From Massilia aurea (GTDB lineage: Bacteria > Pseudomonadota > Gammaproteobacteria > Burkholderiales > Burkholderiaceae_D), in NCBI RefSeq assembly GCF_024753205.1, contig NZ_JANUGZ010000004.1, positions 620,001-684,000 on the forward strand: 64,000 bases of DNA. The letters are read 5' to 3'. The notes beneath the pieces are model-generated. The model had not been told where the DNA came from, searched no databases, and worked only from the letters and a program-made list of their open reading frames with translations. A program made the translations under genes and the position numbers. How positions within the stretch are numbered: the first letter of the stretch is position 1; every line of letters begins with the position of its first letter. Positions 10,600 to 21,517 of this stretch are shown one piece after another.

Positions 10600-12699
10600 A
10601 TGAGCACCACCGGAATTACATTGAACACCCGCCGCCGTGGTCTGGCCGAGGCGGTCGAACTGATCTCATCGATGCGGTTTGCGATCAGTCTTCTCACCAT
10701 CATCTCCATCTCGTCGATCATCGGCACCGTGCTCAAGCAAGCCGAGCCGATGTCGAACTACGTCAACCAGTTCGGTCCGTTCTGGTTCGAGATTTTCAAC
10801 AAGTTCGGCCTGTACAGCGTGTATTCCAGCTGGTGGTTCCTCGTGATCCTGGTGGTGCTGGTCATGTCCACCGGGCTGTGCCTGATCCGCAACGCGCCGA
10901 AAATGATGCGCGACATGCGCAGCTGGCGTGAAAACGTGCGCTTCGATTCGCTGCGCAACTTCCACCACAAGCTCGAATGGCAGGCGCCGCTGTCCAAAAG
11001 CGCGCTGGCCGAGCAGAGCGCACTGCGCCTGCGCCACGCCGGCTACGCCACCAAGATTGTCGAGAAGGATGGCGGCACGCTGGTCACAGCCAAGAAGGGC
11101 GCGGGCAACAAGTTCGGCTACATCTTCGCGCACTCGTCGATCATCGTGATCCTGGTGGGCGGCACGCTCGACTCCGACCTGCCGGTGCGCATCCAGCAGT
11201 GGCTGTTCAACAAGACGCCGTTCACCGGCAGTGGCGTGATCGCCGACATTCCGGCCCAGCACCGCCTGGGCACGGGCAACCCGACCTTCCGTGGCAATAC
11301 CGCGATTGCCGAAGGGCAGGCCAGCCGCACGGCGATCCTGAACCAGCCGACGGGCGTCCTGGTGCAGGAACTGCCGTTCTCGCTGCAGCTCAAGAAATTC
11401 CATATCGAGTTCTATTCGACCGGCATGCCGAAACTGTTTGCCAGCGACGTGGTCGTGCGCGATTTGGAAAACGGCCACACGTTCGAATCGACCATCAAGG
11501 TCAATCATCCGCTGATCTACAAGGGCATCGCCGTCTACCAGTCGAGCTTTGACGATGGCGGCAGCAAACTGCGGCTGACGGGGTATCCGATGAACGGCGC
11601 CGCCAGCGCCAGTTTCCCGATCGAAGGCGAAGTCAATGGCGCCACCGAACTCAAAATCGGCGGCCAGACCTATGCCGTCGAGTGGTCGGGCTTCCGTCCG
11701 TTCAACGTCGAAAACATCAGCCAGGGCAATGACGTGCGCGCGGTGAGCAAGGGCAAAACGTTCAACGAACAGTTCGCCGCCACGCTGGGCAAGGCTTCGG
11801 GTGCTGCCGCCAATCCGGATGCCACGAAAGACCTCAAGAACGTCGGCCCCAGTGTGCAATACAAGCTGCGCGACGCCAGCGGCCAGGCGCGCGAATTCAT
11901 GAACTACATGCAGCCGATGACGCTCGATGGCGCGCAAGTCTATCTGGCGGGCGTGCGCGCGAACCCGTCGGAGAGCTTCAGCTTCCTGCGCATTCCCGTC
12001 GATGAACGCTACGGCGTGGGCGACTGGATGCGCCTGCGCGCGGCGCTGGCCGATCCCGAAGCACGCGCCGTGGCGGCGCGCCGCTATGCCGCGCGGGCGT
12101 TGGGCGGTAACCAAGGGAGCGCGCTGGCTGGCCAGTTGCAGGAATCGGCGGCGCGCACGCTCGGCATCTTTGCCGGCGGCGACGGTCGCGGCGGCTTCGT
12201 TGGCGTGGCCCAGTTCCTGGAAAAGATTCCGCAGGCCGAGCAGGAGAAAGCAGCCGGCATCTTCATGAAGATGCTCAACGGCACGCTGTGGGAGCTGTGG
12301 CAAGTGGCGCGCGAAAAACACGGCGACGCCGCGGCCGCGCCAACCGACGCCAATGGGCGCTTCCTGCAACTGGCCACCAATGCGTTGTCGGACAGTTATC
12401 TGTACGGCGCACCGGTGTATCTGCAGCTCGACGATTTCACCGAAGTGAAGGCCTCGGTGCTGCAATTGACGCGCTCGCCGGGCAAGAACGTGGTCTACTT
12501 CGGCTGTGTCCTGCTGGTGCTGGGCGTGTTCGCGATGTTCTACATTCGCGAGCGGCGCGTCTGGATCTGGGTGCGTGATGTGCCCGGTAACCCGGAGGCT
12601 GGCGCCGAGGCGCTGATGGCGATGAGCACGCAACGCAAGACGCTCGATTTCGAGCGTGAGTACGAAGACTTGTCTGTAAAGCTGCCACAACCGGCGTAA
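10600..12699 (+). CDS. resB: Cytochrome c biogenesis protein ResB (Ccs1), System II
   Basis: Half of the System II haem-handling complex (CcsBA) that delivers haem to apocytochromes in the periplasm. Three membrane segments near the N-terminus (about residues 25-50, 75-100, 165-185), a long periplasmic domain, and a last membrane segment at about 627-650 (VVYFGCVLLVLGVFAMFYIRERR). 699 residues is typical for beta-proteobacterial ResB. The partner ccsB starts 23 bases downstream. Presence of this pair means the organism uses System II rather than CcmA-H at least for some cytochromes. Confidence 0.95.
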   Translation: MSTTGITLNTRRRGLAEAVELISSMRFAISLLTIISISSIIGTVLKQAEPMSNYVNQFGPFWFEIFNKFGLYSVYSSWWFLVILVVLVMSTGLCLIRNAPKMMRDMRSWRENVRFDSLRNFHHKLEWQAPLSKSALAEQSALRLRHAGYATKIVEKDGGTLVTAKKGAGNKFGYIFAHSSIIVILVGGTLDSDLPVRIQQWLFNKTPFTGSGVIADIPAQHRLGTGNPTFRGNTAIAEGQASRTAILNQPTGVLVQELPFSLQLKKFHIEFYSTGMPKLFASDVVVRDLENGHTFESTIKVNHPLIYKGIAVYQSSFDDGGSKLRLTGYPMNGAASASFPIEGEVNGATELKIGGQTYAVEWSGFRPFNVENISQGNDVRAVSKGKTFNEQFAATLGKASGAAANPDATKDLKNVGPSVQYKLRDASGQAREFMNYMQPMTLDGAQVYLAGVRANPSESFSFLRIPVDERYGVGDWMRLRAALADPEARAVAARRYAARALGGNQGSALAGQLQESAARTLGIFAGGDGRGGFVGVAQFLEKIPQAEQEKAAGIFMKMLNGTLWELWQVAREKHGDAAAAPTDANGRFLQLATNALSDSYLYGAPVYLQLDDFTEVKASVLQLTRSPGKNVVYFGCVLLVLGVFAMFYIRERRVWIWVRDVPGNPEAGAEALMAMSTQRKTLDFEREYEDLSVKLPQPA

Positions 12700-12722
12700 G
12701 CTGCGCGGGCCTGGAGAAAACA

Positions 12723-13901
12723 ATGGAACTGTCACAACCCAAGACTGGCGCCCCAGCGCGCCCGACCGATCAATACCAGGAAGCGCCGGGCTATTTCCGC
12801 CGCCTGGGTCCGGCCGACTGGCTGTACGCGCTTGCCCTGTGCGCCGCGGCGCTGTTCGCGCTGAACCGGTACGGCCACTTCATGGACATCTATGAAGAGG
12901 TGATCCTGGTGTGCACGGCGCCCGTGTTCGCCGTGCTGGGCTGGTACTGGAAACCGATGCGCTGGCTGCTGCCGCTGGTGGCCGTGCTGTCGCTGGGCGC
13001 GATCGCGCTGTACGACGGCAATCTGGCCGCTGCCGAGCAGAAATTCTTCCTCAAGTACATGCTGTCGAGCCAGTCGGCCATCCTGTGGATGAGTGCGCTG
13101 TTCGTATTCTCGACCGTGTTCTACTGGGTTGGCTTGCTGAGCCGCGGCAAGTTCGGTGGCGGCGTGGGCGCGGCGCTGTGCTGGGCCGCAGTCGTGATCG
13201 GCGCGGTCGGCATGATGGTGCGCTGGTACGAGTCGTACCTGATCGGCCCGGACGTTGGCCATATCCCGGTGTCGAACCTGTACGAAGTGTTCATCCTGTT
13301 TGCCCTCATCACCGCGCTGTTCCACCTGTATTACGAAGAACACTACGCCACGCGTCAGCTTGGCCCGTTCGTGATGCTGATCATTGGCGCCGCCGTCGGC
13401 TTCCTGCTGTGGTACACGGTCTCGCGCGACGCCGCCCAGATCCAGCCGCTCGTGCCGGCGCTGCAGAGCTGGTGGATGAAAATCCACGTGCCGGCCAACT
13501 TCATCGGCTACGGCACCTTTGCGCTGGCCGCGATGGTCGCGTCGGCCTACCTGCTCAAGTCGCACGGCATGCTGGTCGACCGCCTGCCTTCGCTCGAGGT
13601 GCTGGACGACGTGATGTACAAGTCGATTTCGGTCGGTTTCGCGTTCTTCACCGTCGCCACCATCCTCGGCGCGCTGTGGGCCGCTGAAGCATGGGGCGGC
13701 TACTGGTCGTGGGATCCGAAAGAGACGTGGGCGCTGATCGTGTGGCTCAATTACGCGGCGTGGCTGCACATGCGCCTGATGACGGGCCTGCGCGGCCGTG
13801 TCGCGGCCTGGTGGGCAGTGGTCGGCTTGCTGGTGACCACGTTCGCCTTCCTGGGCGTGAACATGTTCCTGTCGGGTCTGCACTCGTACGGCGAGCTTTG
13901 A
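12723..13901 (+). CDS. ccsB: Cytochrome c biogenesis protein CcsB/CcsA, System II
   Basis: Polytopic haem exporter and ligase subunit. About eight membrane helices; the haem-binding WWD-type motif is WGGYWSWDPKETWALIVW near residues 325-342, flanked by conserved histidines, including one in WLHMRLMTGLRGR. Works with ResB encoded directly upstream. Length 392 is normal. GGAG precedes the ATG closely. Confidence 0.95.
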   Translation: MELSQPKTGAPARPTDQYQEAPGYFRRLGPADWLYALALCAAALFALNRYGHFMDIYEEVILVCTAPVFAVLGWYWKPMRWLLPLVAVLSLGAIALYDGNLAAAEQKFFLKYMLSSQSAILWMSALFVFSTVFYWVGLLSRGKFGGGVGAALCWAAVVIGAVGMMVRWYESYLIGPDVGHIPVSNLYEVFILFALITALFHLYYEEHYATRQLGPFVMLIIGAAVGFLLWYTVSRDAAQIQPLVPALQSWWMKIHVPANFIGYGTFALAAMVASAYLLKSHGMLVDRLPSLEVLDDVMYKSISVGFAFFTVATILGALWAAEAWGGYWSWDPKETWALIVWLNYAAWLHMRLMTGLRGRVAAWWAVVGLLVTTFAFLGVNMFLSGLHSYGEL

Positions 13902-13950
13902 TGAGTCAGAGGCGCTCGCTGTCCGTGTGAGCGTGCTGCTAACGATCACC

Positions 13951-13980
13951 GCGTGGACGGCGGAGCCGTCCACCCTAACG
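13951..13980 (-). repeat. REP-like hairpin, copy E
   Basis: Read on the minus strand: GTTAGGGTGGACGGC-tcc-GCCGTCCACGC. Same family as the copies at 15673, 30504, 44972 and 45036, but GTTAG replaces GTAG. The 9-bp stem carries the A-T version of a position that is G-C in the 15673 copy. Confidence 0.75.
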
Positions 13981-14035
13981 CCAGCTTAAGGGAACTTCGT
14001 GTAATGTGAAGCTTCCCAAGCTCGCGAGGCCAGCC

Positions 14036-15013
14036 ATGCTCTTCAAACGCAATCCCAACGGACTCGATCTTCCGTACCCTTCCGAAATCACGCCGCAAGA
14101 GATCTATACCGGCCGGCGTGAGTTCATCACCCGCATGGCCGCCACGGCCGCTGTCGGCAGCGGCGTCTGGGAGATGGCCAACCGCGAAGCCTTTGCACAA
14201 ACCGCCGGCCAGAAGCTCGCGGCGCGCGCCAATGTGGCGCTGTCGACCGACGAAAAGCAGACCCCGTTCAAGGACGCTGCCGGCTACAACAACTTCTACG
14301 AGTTTGGCCTCGACAAGGGCGACCCGGCCGAGAACGCGCACACGCTGCGCACCCGGCCCTGGACCGTGCGCATCGAGGGCGAGGTCAAGAAGCCGCTCAC
14401 GCTCGACATCGACAGCCTGCTGAAACTCGCGCCGTTAGAGGAACGCGTGTACCGCCTGCGCTGCGTCGAAGGCTGGTCGATGGTGATTCCATGGGTCGGT
14501 TATTCGCTGTCGAACCTGCTCAAGCAGGTCGAACCGACCGGCAACGCCAAGTTCGTCGAATTCACGACGCTGGCCGACGCCAAGCAGATGCCGGGCCTGC
14601 GTAGCGGCGTGCTGGATTGGCCATACGTCGAGGGCTTGCGCATCGACGAAGCCATGCACCCGCTGACGATGCTCACGATGGGAATGTACGGCCAGGTGCT
14701 GCCGAACCAGAACGGCGCGCCGGTGCGCCTCGTCGTGCCATGGAAGTACGGTTTCAAGTCGGCCAAGTCGCTGGTGCGCATTCGCCTGCTCTCGCGCCAG
14801 CCCAAGACCGCCTGGAACGACATGGCGCCGCGCGAATACGGCTTCTTCTCGAACGTGAATCCGAACGTGGACCACCCGCGCTGGTCGCAGGCCAGCGAGC
14901 GCCGCATCGGTGAATCGGGCCTGTTTGCACCAAAGCGCAAGACCCTGATGTTCAATGGCTACGACCAGGTGTCGTCGCTGTATACCGGCCTGGATCTGAA
15001 GCGTTATTTCTGA
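14036..15013 (+). CDS. msrP: Protein-methionine-sulfoxide reductase catalytic subunit MsrP
   Basis: Molybdopterin enzyme that repairs oxidised methionines in periplasmic proteins, fed by MsrQ. A twin-arginine signal ([18 protein letters not shown]) precedes the sulfite-oxidase-like domain. The molybdenum-ligand cysteine is C143 in [15 protein letters not shown]. The ATG at 14036 is chosen because CGAGG lies six bases upstream; a GTG at 14006 with AAGGGA further away is a possible longer start. Its stop overlaps the msrQ start by one base. Confidence 0.94.
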   Translation: MLFKRNPNGLDLPYPSEITPQEIYTGRREFITRMAATAAVGSGVWEMANREAFAQTAGQKLAARANVALSTDEKQTPFKDAAGYNNFYEFGLDKGDPAENAHTLRTRPWTVRIEGEVKKPLTLDIDSLLKLAPLEERVYRLRCVEGWSMVIPWVGYSLSNLLKQVEPTGNAKFVEFTTLADAKQMPGLRSGVLDWPYVEGLRIDEAMHPLTMLTMGMYGQVLPNQNGAPVRLVVPWKYGFKSAKSLVRIRLLSRQPKTAWNDMAPREYGFFSNVNPNVDHPRWSQASERRIGESGLFAPKRKTLMFNGYDQVSSLYTGLDLKRYF

Positions 15014-15633
15014 TGGCAGGGTTGAACAGCAAACAGGTCGGGTGGGTCAAGGCGCTGGTGCTCGTGCTGGCTTTGATCCCCTTCGCACGCCTGGTCTGGG
15101 GCACTGCCAGCGGGAGCTTTTCGGATCCGCTGGCAGCGATCACCAAGGGCAGCGGCGAATGGGCGCTGTATTTCCTGTGCATCACGCTGGCAGTGACGCC
15201 GCTGCGGCGCCTGACGGGCTGGAACTGGCTCGTCAAGCTACGCCGCATGATCGGTCTGTTCATGTTTTTCTATGCGTTCGTGCACTTCACGGCATTCCTG
15301 TGGTTCGATCACTTCTTCGATGTGCCGGCGATGCTGGCCGATGTCATCAAGCGGCCGTTCATCCTGGTGGGCTTCATCGCTTTCGTGCTGCTCATTCCGC
15401 TGGCCGCAACCTCGACCAACGCGATGATCAAGCGTTTGGGCGGCAAGCGCTGGCAGTGGCTGCACCGCCTGATCTACGTGATCGCGCCGCTGTCGATCTT
15501 GCACTTCTGGTGGATGAAAGAGGGCAAGAACGATTTCGCCAGACCGATCATCTTCGGCTCGATCATTGCGCTGCTGCTTGCATGGCGCGTCTGGTGGAAT
15601 GTCAGGAGCAAGTCGCAGGCAGTACGCCCATAA
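15013..15633 (+). CDS. msrQ: Haem-binding membrane subunit MsrQ
   Basis: Inner-membrane ferric-reductase-like protein that passes electrons from the quinone pool or flavins to MsrP. Six membrane segments are visible in 206 residues; candidate haem histidines lie in YAFVHFTAFLWFDHFF and in WQWLHRLIYVIAPLSILHFWW. The TGATG junction with msrP indicates translational coupling. The operon ends at the terminator at 15636-15658. Confidence 0.95.
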   Translation: MAGLNSKQVGWVKALVLVLALIPFARLVWGTASGSFSDPLAAITKGSGEWALYFLCITLAVTPLRRLTGWNWLVKLRRMIGLFMFFYAFVHFTAFLWFDHFFDVPAMLADVIKRPFILVGFIAFVLLIPLAATSTNAMIKRLGGKRWQWLHRLIYVIAPLSILHFWWMKEGKNDFARPIIFGSIIALLLAWRVWWNVRSKSQAVRP

Positions 15634-15635
15634 AA

Positions 15636-15658
15636 AAAGCCCGCATCGCGCGGGCTTT
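15636..15658. terminator. Intrinsic terminator after msrQ
   Basis: A-run, stem AAAGCCCGC / GCGGGCTTT with loop ATCGC, then TGTTTTATTT. Lies directly after the msrQ stop. Confidence 0.85.
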
Positions 15659-15672
15659 GTTTTATTTGCTAC

Positions 15673-15709
15673 GTAGGGTGGGCGGCTATGCCGCCCACGC
15701 GTTCAAACC
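15673..15709 (+). repeat. REP-like hairpin, copy A
   Basis: GTAG followed by the perfect stem GTGGGCGGC-tat-GCCGCCCAC and the tail GCGTTCAAACC. A short 5' tetranucleotide followed by a hairpin is the layout of REP sequences. It lies in the msrQ-lysA gap, 21 bases before an inverted-repeat element. Confidence 0.85.
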
Positions 15710-15730
15710 AATCTCGCTCAGTGAAAAGCC

Positions 15731-15868
15731 GGGGTCAGGTCTGACATTCGGACACGACCTCGACAGTCTTATAGTTGGAACTAGCTGGCATGGCGCCATG
15801 CTACTACTGTCAGGAAAGATTGAGACTGGCTAAAGCTGAGGCCGTGTCCGAATGTCAGACCTGACCCC
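15731..15868. repeat. 138-bp inverted-repeat element, copy 2
   Basis: Ends identical to copy 1 at 7691: perfect 26-bp inverted repeats at 15731-15756 and 15843-15868. The core is related but diverged; CTCGACAGTC near the left arm and AAAG(G)CTGAGGC near the right arm are shared. In both copies AAAAGCC precedes and AGCT follows the repeat, so the element is slightly longer than the perfect repeat. It ends eight bases before the lysA stop codon. Confidence 0.85.
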
Positions 15869-15876
15869 AGCTTTGT

Positions 15877-17154
15877 TTATTTGATGAGCGTTTCGAGCGC
15901 GAAGGTCTCGGCGGGTGTTTCGCGGCGCCGCACCAGGTGGATGGCATCGCCATCGATGATCACTTCGGCTGCGCGGCCACGCGTGTTGTAGTTCGACGCC
16001 ATCGTCATGCCGTAGGCGCCGGCCGTCATCATGGCCAGCAGGTCGCCCGGTTCCAGTGCCAGCTCGCGCTCGCGCGCCAGCCAGTCACCGGATTCGCAAA
16101 TCGGTCCCACGACATCCCACATCAGTGCTTCGCTCTCGCGCTGCGTCACTGTCTGCAGGCCCATCCAGGCCCCGTACAGCGTCGGACGCATCATGTCGTT
16201 CATCGCGGCGTCGACGATGCAGAAGTTCTTTTCGGCGCCCGGTTTGAGGTATTCCACGCGCGTGAGCAGCACGCCAGCTTCGGCAACGATCGAGCGGCCC
16301 GGCTCGAAGATCACCTTGAGCGGCTGGCCGTCGTACTTTGCTGAGCGCCAGGCGTCGATGCGCGCGAACAGGCGGGCAAGGTAATCGCCCACCGGCACTG
16401 GCGGCGCGTCGCCGGCCACGCCGTAGTCGACACCAATGCCGCCGCCGATGTCCAGATGGTGCAGGTGGATGCCTTCGGCGTGCAGCGTGTCGATCAGGTC
16501 GATCAGCTTGTCGAGGGCCTCGAGCAGCGGCGCGTCGTCCAGCAGCTGTGAGCCGATATGGCAGTCGATGCCGACCACGTCCAGGTGCGGCAGTGCGGCG
16601 GCTGCGCGGTAGGTGTCGAGCGCTTCGTCGAAGGCGACGCCGAATTTATTGGCCTTCAGGCCGGTGGCGATGTACGGGTGGGTCTTGGCGTCCACGTTCG
16701 GGTTCACGCGCAGCGAGACCGGTGCGCGCATGCCGAGTTTGCCGGCCACGGCGTTCAGGCGGTGCAGTTCGGGGATCGATTCCACGTTGAAGCACAGGAT
16801 GCCTTTTTCCAGTGCCAGCGTCATCTCGGCCTCGGTCTTGCCCACGCCCGAGAAAATGGTCTTGCCAGGGTCGCCGCCGGCAGCGATCACGCGCAGCAGT
16901 TCGCCGCCCGAGACGATGTCGAAGCCCGCACCCTGGCGCGCCAGGAGGTCGAGCACGGCGAGGTTCGAGTTGGCCTTCATTGCATAGCAGACCAGCGCGT
17001 CGCGGCCGGCGCAGGCATCCTGGTAGGCGTTGAAGTTCTCGAGCAGCGTGGCCTTGGAATAGACGTAGGTCGGCGTGCCGAATTCGTCGGCGATGGCGGA
17101 CAGGGAAGCGCCTTCGGCGTGCAGCACGCCGTCCTGGTACAAGAAGTGGGGCAT
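15877..17154 (-). CDS. lysA: Diaminopimelate decarboxylase
   Basis: Last step of lysine synthesis: meso-diaminopimelate to L-lysine plus CO2, PLP-dependent, cytoplasmic. Fold III alanine-racemase-like barrel with the PLP lysine K60 in YAMKANSNLAVL, the HIGSQL motif, GGGIGVDY glycine loop, phosphate-binding EPGRSIV, and CESGD contributing the active-site cysteine of the dimer partner. 425 residues is normal. It lies 29 bases downstream of lptM and is probably cotranscribed with it. No terminator was seen between its stop and the repeat element. Confidence 0.96.
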   Translation of the reverse strand: MPHFLYQDGVLHAEGASLSAIADEFGTPTYVYSKATLLENFNAYQDACAGRDALVCYAMKANSNLAVLDLLARQGAGFDIVSGGELLRVIAAGGDPGKTIFSGVGKTEAEMTLALEKGILCFNVESIPELHRLNAVAGKLGMRAPVSLRVNPNVDAKTHPYIATGLKANKFGVAFDEALDTYRAAAALPHLDVVGIDCHIGSQLLDDAPLLEALDKLIDLIDTLHAEGIHLHHLDIGGGIGVDYGVAGDAPPVPVGDYLARLFARIDAWRSAKYDGQPLKVIFEPGRSIVAEAGVLLTRVEYLKPGAEKNFCIVDAAMNDMMRPTLYGAWMGLQTVTQRESEALMWDVVGPICESGDWLARERELALEPGDLLAMMTAGAYGMTMASNYNTRGRAAEVIIDGDAIHLVRRRETPAETFALETLIK

Positions 17155-17183
17155 AAGGTAAAAGCGAAGGTGGAAGCGGACGG

Positions 17184-17366
17184 TTAGCGGTATGGCGCCG
17201 GGGTGGACGCGTTGTTCGACGGGACGGGCTGGGCTGGCTGGTCGACGACGACCGGCGCGGGCCTGGCGGGTGGGTTGGGCATGTACAGCGGGCCGGTCTG
17301 GCCGCAGCCGGCGAGGGCCGAGGCGAGCAGCGCAGCGCCGAAAGGAAGCGCGAGGGAGGACTTCAC
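17184..17366 (-). CDS. lptM: Small lipoprotein LptM (YifL)
   Basis: 60-residue lipoprotein. A signal peptide ends in the lipobox LAGC, and the mature protein begins CGQTGPLYMP, the LptM signature; the rest is Pro/Ala-rich. In E. coli LptM assists oxidative maturation of the LPS translocon LptD. The GTG at 17366 is chosen because VKSSLALPFG resembles homologous N-termini; there is no good Shine-Dalgarno sequence, and an ATG at 17409 that overlaps the cyaY start codon is the alternative. Upstream of lysA on the same strand and divergent from cyaY, as in E. coli where yifL-dapF is next to cyaY. Confidence 0.85.
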   Translation of the reverse strand: MKSSLALPFGAALLASALAGCGQTGPLYMPNPPARPAPVVVDQPAQPVPSNNASTPAPYR

Positions 17367-17406
17367 GATTAGAATCAAGGTTTGATTAGCAGATTTGGAG
17401 TGTAGC

Positions 17407-17736
17407 ATGACCGAAACCGAATTTTTGGACCTGGCCGACCTGACCCTGAAACGGATCGAAACGGCCTTTGACCGCCTGAACGACGAGGACATCGTCGACG
17501 TCGAGTGCAAGCGCAGCGGCAACGTGCTCGAAATCGAGTTCATCGACAACGGCACCAAGATCATCATCAACAGCCAGGCCCCGCTGCAAGAGATGTGGCT
17601 GGCCGCGCGCTCGGGTGGCTACCACTACAAGCGCGTGGGTGACGAGTGGCGCAACACGCGCGACGACAGCGAGTTCTTTGCGGCGCTCGGGCGCTATGCG
17701 AGCGAGCAGGGCGGGGCGCCAGTCAACCTGGTGTAA
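17407..17736 (+). CDS. cyaY: Iron-sulfur cluster assembly protein CyaY (frataxin)
   Basis: Frataxin homologue that binds iron and modulates IscS in Fe-S cluster assembly. 109 residues with the acidic first helix (MTETEFLDLADLTLKRIE...), DIVDVECKRSGNVLEIEF and the strand PLQEMWLAARSGGYHYK characteristic of the family. ATG 17407 is preceded by GGAG at six bases; the TTG at 17395 is rejected as start. Divergent from lptM with only 40 bases between the starts. Confidence 0.95.
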   Translation: MTETEFLDLADLTLKRIETAFDRLNDEDIVDVECKRSGNVLEIEFIDNGTKIIINSQAPLQEMWLAARSGGYHYKRVGDEWRNTRDDSEFFAALGRYASEQGGAPVNLV

Positions 17737-17754
17737 CGGGGTCTCGCAATAAAA

Positions 17755-17781
17755 ACAAAGGCGGCCATTGGCCGCCTTTGT
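17755..17781. terminator. Bidirectional terminator between cyaY and mrcA
   Basis: Perfect 12-bp stem ACAAAGGCGGCC / GGCCGCCTTTGT with ATT loop, preceded by an A-run and followed by CGTTT. Serves the two converging genes. Confidence 0.88.
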
Positions 17782-17799
17782 CGTTTCATGCCCGGGTGA

Positions 17800-20133
<2,334 letters not shown>

Positions 20134-20452
20134 GCTGACTTTCGCTTTGTTGATCCGCCTCATTATAAGACAGCAGTTTGGCACCCGATACTGGCCCGAG
20201 CTTAATCGAACTACAGAGCAATATTTAGCTGGCAACGAATCGACAAAGTGTGGTGCGCATGCCCCGCATTCTGATGTTCCCAAGTAGAAATATCTTGTCC
20301 GGCATCATCCTTTATTGCTACGATCCGAGACGGTGCTTTCACGTAAGTATCGGATTTTTATAAGAAAATAACAGGTGTTTGGTTAACGACAACGACCCTT
20401 GCAAGGGCGTCTACAGCCAGATTCTGCCCCAATCGGTGTCAAGGAGTGTTTG
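20134..20452. promoter_or_regulatory. Divergent mrcA-pilM promoter region
   Basis: 319 bases without a gene, distinctly AT-richer than its surroundings. On the minus strand TATAAT (20162-20167) is a good -10 for mrcA, although no clear -35 was found at the right spacing. On the plus strand TTTTTATAAGAAAATAA near 20353-20370 is a plausible -10 area for the pil operon. AAGGAG at 20441-20446 sets the pilM start. Nothing else was recognised. Confidence 0.5.
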
Positions 20453-21517
20453 GTGATCAATCTGGGTTCCTTGTTTGGAAAGTCGAGTCCGCCAATGATC
20501 GGGCTCGATATCAGCACGTCCGGCGTTCGCCTGGTCGAGCTGGCCGACGCCGGCAAGGGACTCGTGCGTCTCGAGCGCTATGCGACCGAATCGCTGCCGC
20601 GCGGCGCCGTGGTCGATGGCAACATCGAAAACATGGACCAGGTGGCCGACGCCGTGCGCCGGGTCTGGAAAAAGAGTGGCACGCGCGCCAAGCACGTCGC
20701 GCTGGGCATGCCGCCCGCGGCCGTGATCACCAAGAAAATCATCCTGCCGGCCGGTTTGTCCGAAGACCAGCTCGAAGTGCAGGTCGAATCCGAAGCCAGC
20801 CAGTACATCCCGTTCGCCCTCGATGAAGTCAGCCTCGACTTCGACGTGATCGGCCCGGCGCTCAACTCGGCGGACGACATGGAAGTAATGCTGGCCGCCG
20901 CCCGCCGCGAAAAAGTCGAGGACCGCATCGCCATCGCCGAAGGCGCGGGCCTGCTGGCGACCGTGATGGACATCGAATCGTACGCCGCGCGCAGTGCGCT
21001 GGAAAACGCCGCCGGCCTGATGCAAGACCAGATCGTGGCGCTATTCCAGATCGGCGCCCAAGCCACCCACGTGTCGGTGCTGTTCAATGGGGAAGCGGTC
21101 TACGAACGCGAGCAGCCGTTCGGCGGCAATACGCTTACCCAAGACATCGTGCGCGCCTACGGCATGGCGTTCGAAGAAGCCGAAACGCGCAAGAAGGCGG
21201 GCGACCTGCCGGAAAACTACCGCGCCGACCTGCTCGCGCCATTCCTGGAAAACGCCGCGCTGGAAGTCACGCGTGCGATCCAGTTCTTCTACACGTCGAC
21301 GCCGTACACGCGCATCGATCGCATCTATCTGGCCGGCGGCTGCGCGCTGCTGCCGGGCATGATGGACATCGTGGCCGGCCGCACCCGCATCGCCACCAGT
21401 CTGGCGTCGCCCTTCGACAATATGGCGTTCGGCCCCGGCGTGCGTGAACACCAGCTGCGCCAGGAAGCGCCGGCCTACCTGGTCGCCTGCGGCCTGGCGT
21501 TGCGGAGGTTCGGCTGA
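20453..21517 (+). CDS. pilM: Type IV pilus assembly protein PilM
   Basis: Cytoplasmic actin-like ATPase of the type IV pilus alignment complex; binds the N-terminus of PilN. 354 residues with the actin-like start GLDISTSGVRLVEL, which contains the phosphate-1 loop, and the late GGCALLPGM. GTG 20453 is chosen because AAGGAG lies six bases upstream and VINLGSLFGKSSPPMIGLD matches PilM N-termini. First gene of pilMNOPQ; its stop overlaps the pilN start by one base. Confidence 0.95.
   Translation: MINLGSLFGKSSPPMIGLDISTSGVRLVELADAGKGLVRLERYATESLPRGAVVDGNIENMDQVADAVRRVWKKSGTRAKHVALGMPPAAVITKKIILPAGLSEDQLEVQVESEASQYIPFALDEVSLDFDVIGPALNSADDMEVMLAAARREKVEDRIAIAEGAGLLATVMDIESYAARSALENAAGLMQDQIVALFQIGAQATHVSVLFNGEAVYEREQPFGGNTLTQDIVRAYGMAFEEAETRKKAGDLPENYRADLLAPFLENAALEVTRAIQFFYTSTPYTRIDRIYLAGGCALLPGMMDIVAGRTRIATSLASPFDNMAFGPGVREHQLRQEAPAYLVACGLALRRFG

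Noticed and set aside
10666..12735. 689-codon open frame on the minus strand opposite resB
   Set aside because: Shadow of resB with the same His/Arg/Gln-rich antisense composition; no motif.
17395..17406. TTG start for cyaY
   Set aside because: It overlaps the ribosome binding site; ATG 17407 has GGAG at six bases and the conserved N-terminus.
20178..20196. Sigma-54 promoter candidate TGGCAC upstream of pilM
   Set aside because: The -24 half is good, but the -12 half does not follow with TTGC at the required spacing.
20134..20283. N-terminal extension of mrcA
   Set aside because: Fifty extra residues rich in Cys and unlike class A PBPs; they cover the promoter region and a perfect -10 hexamer.
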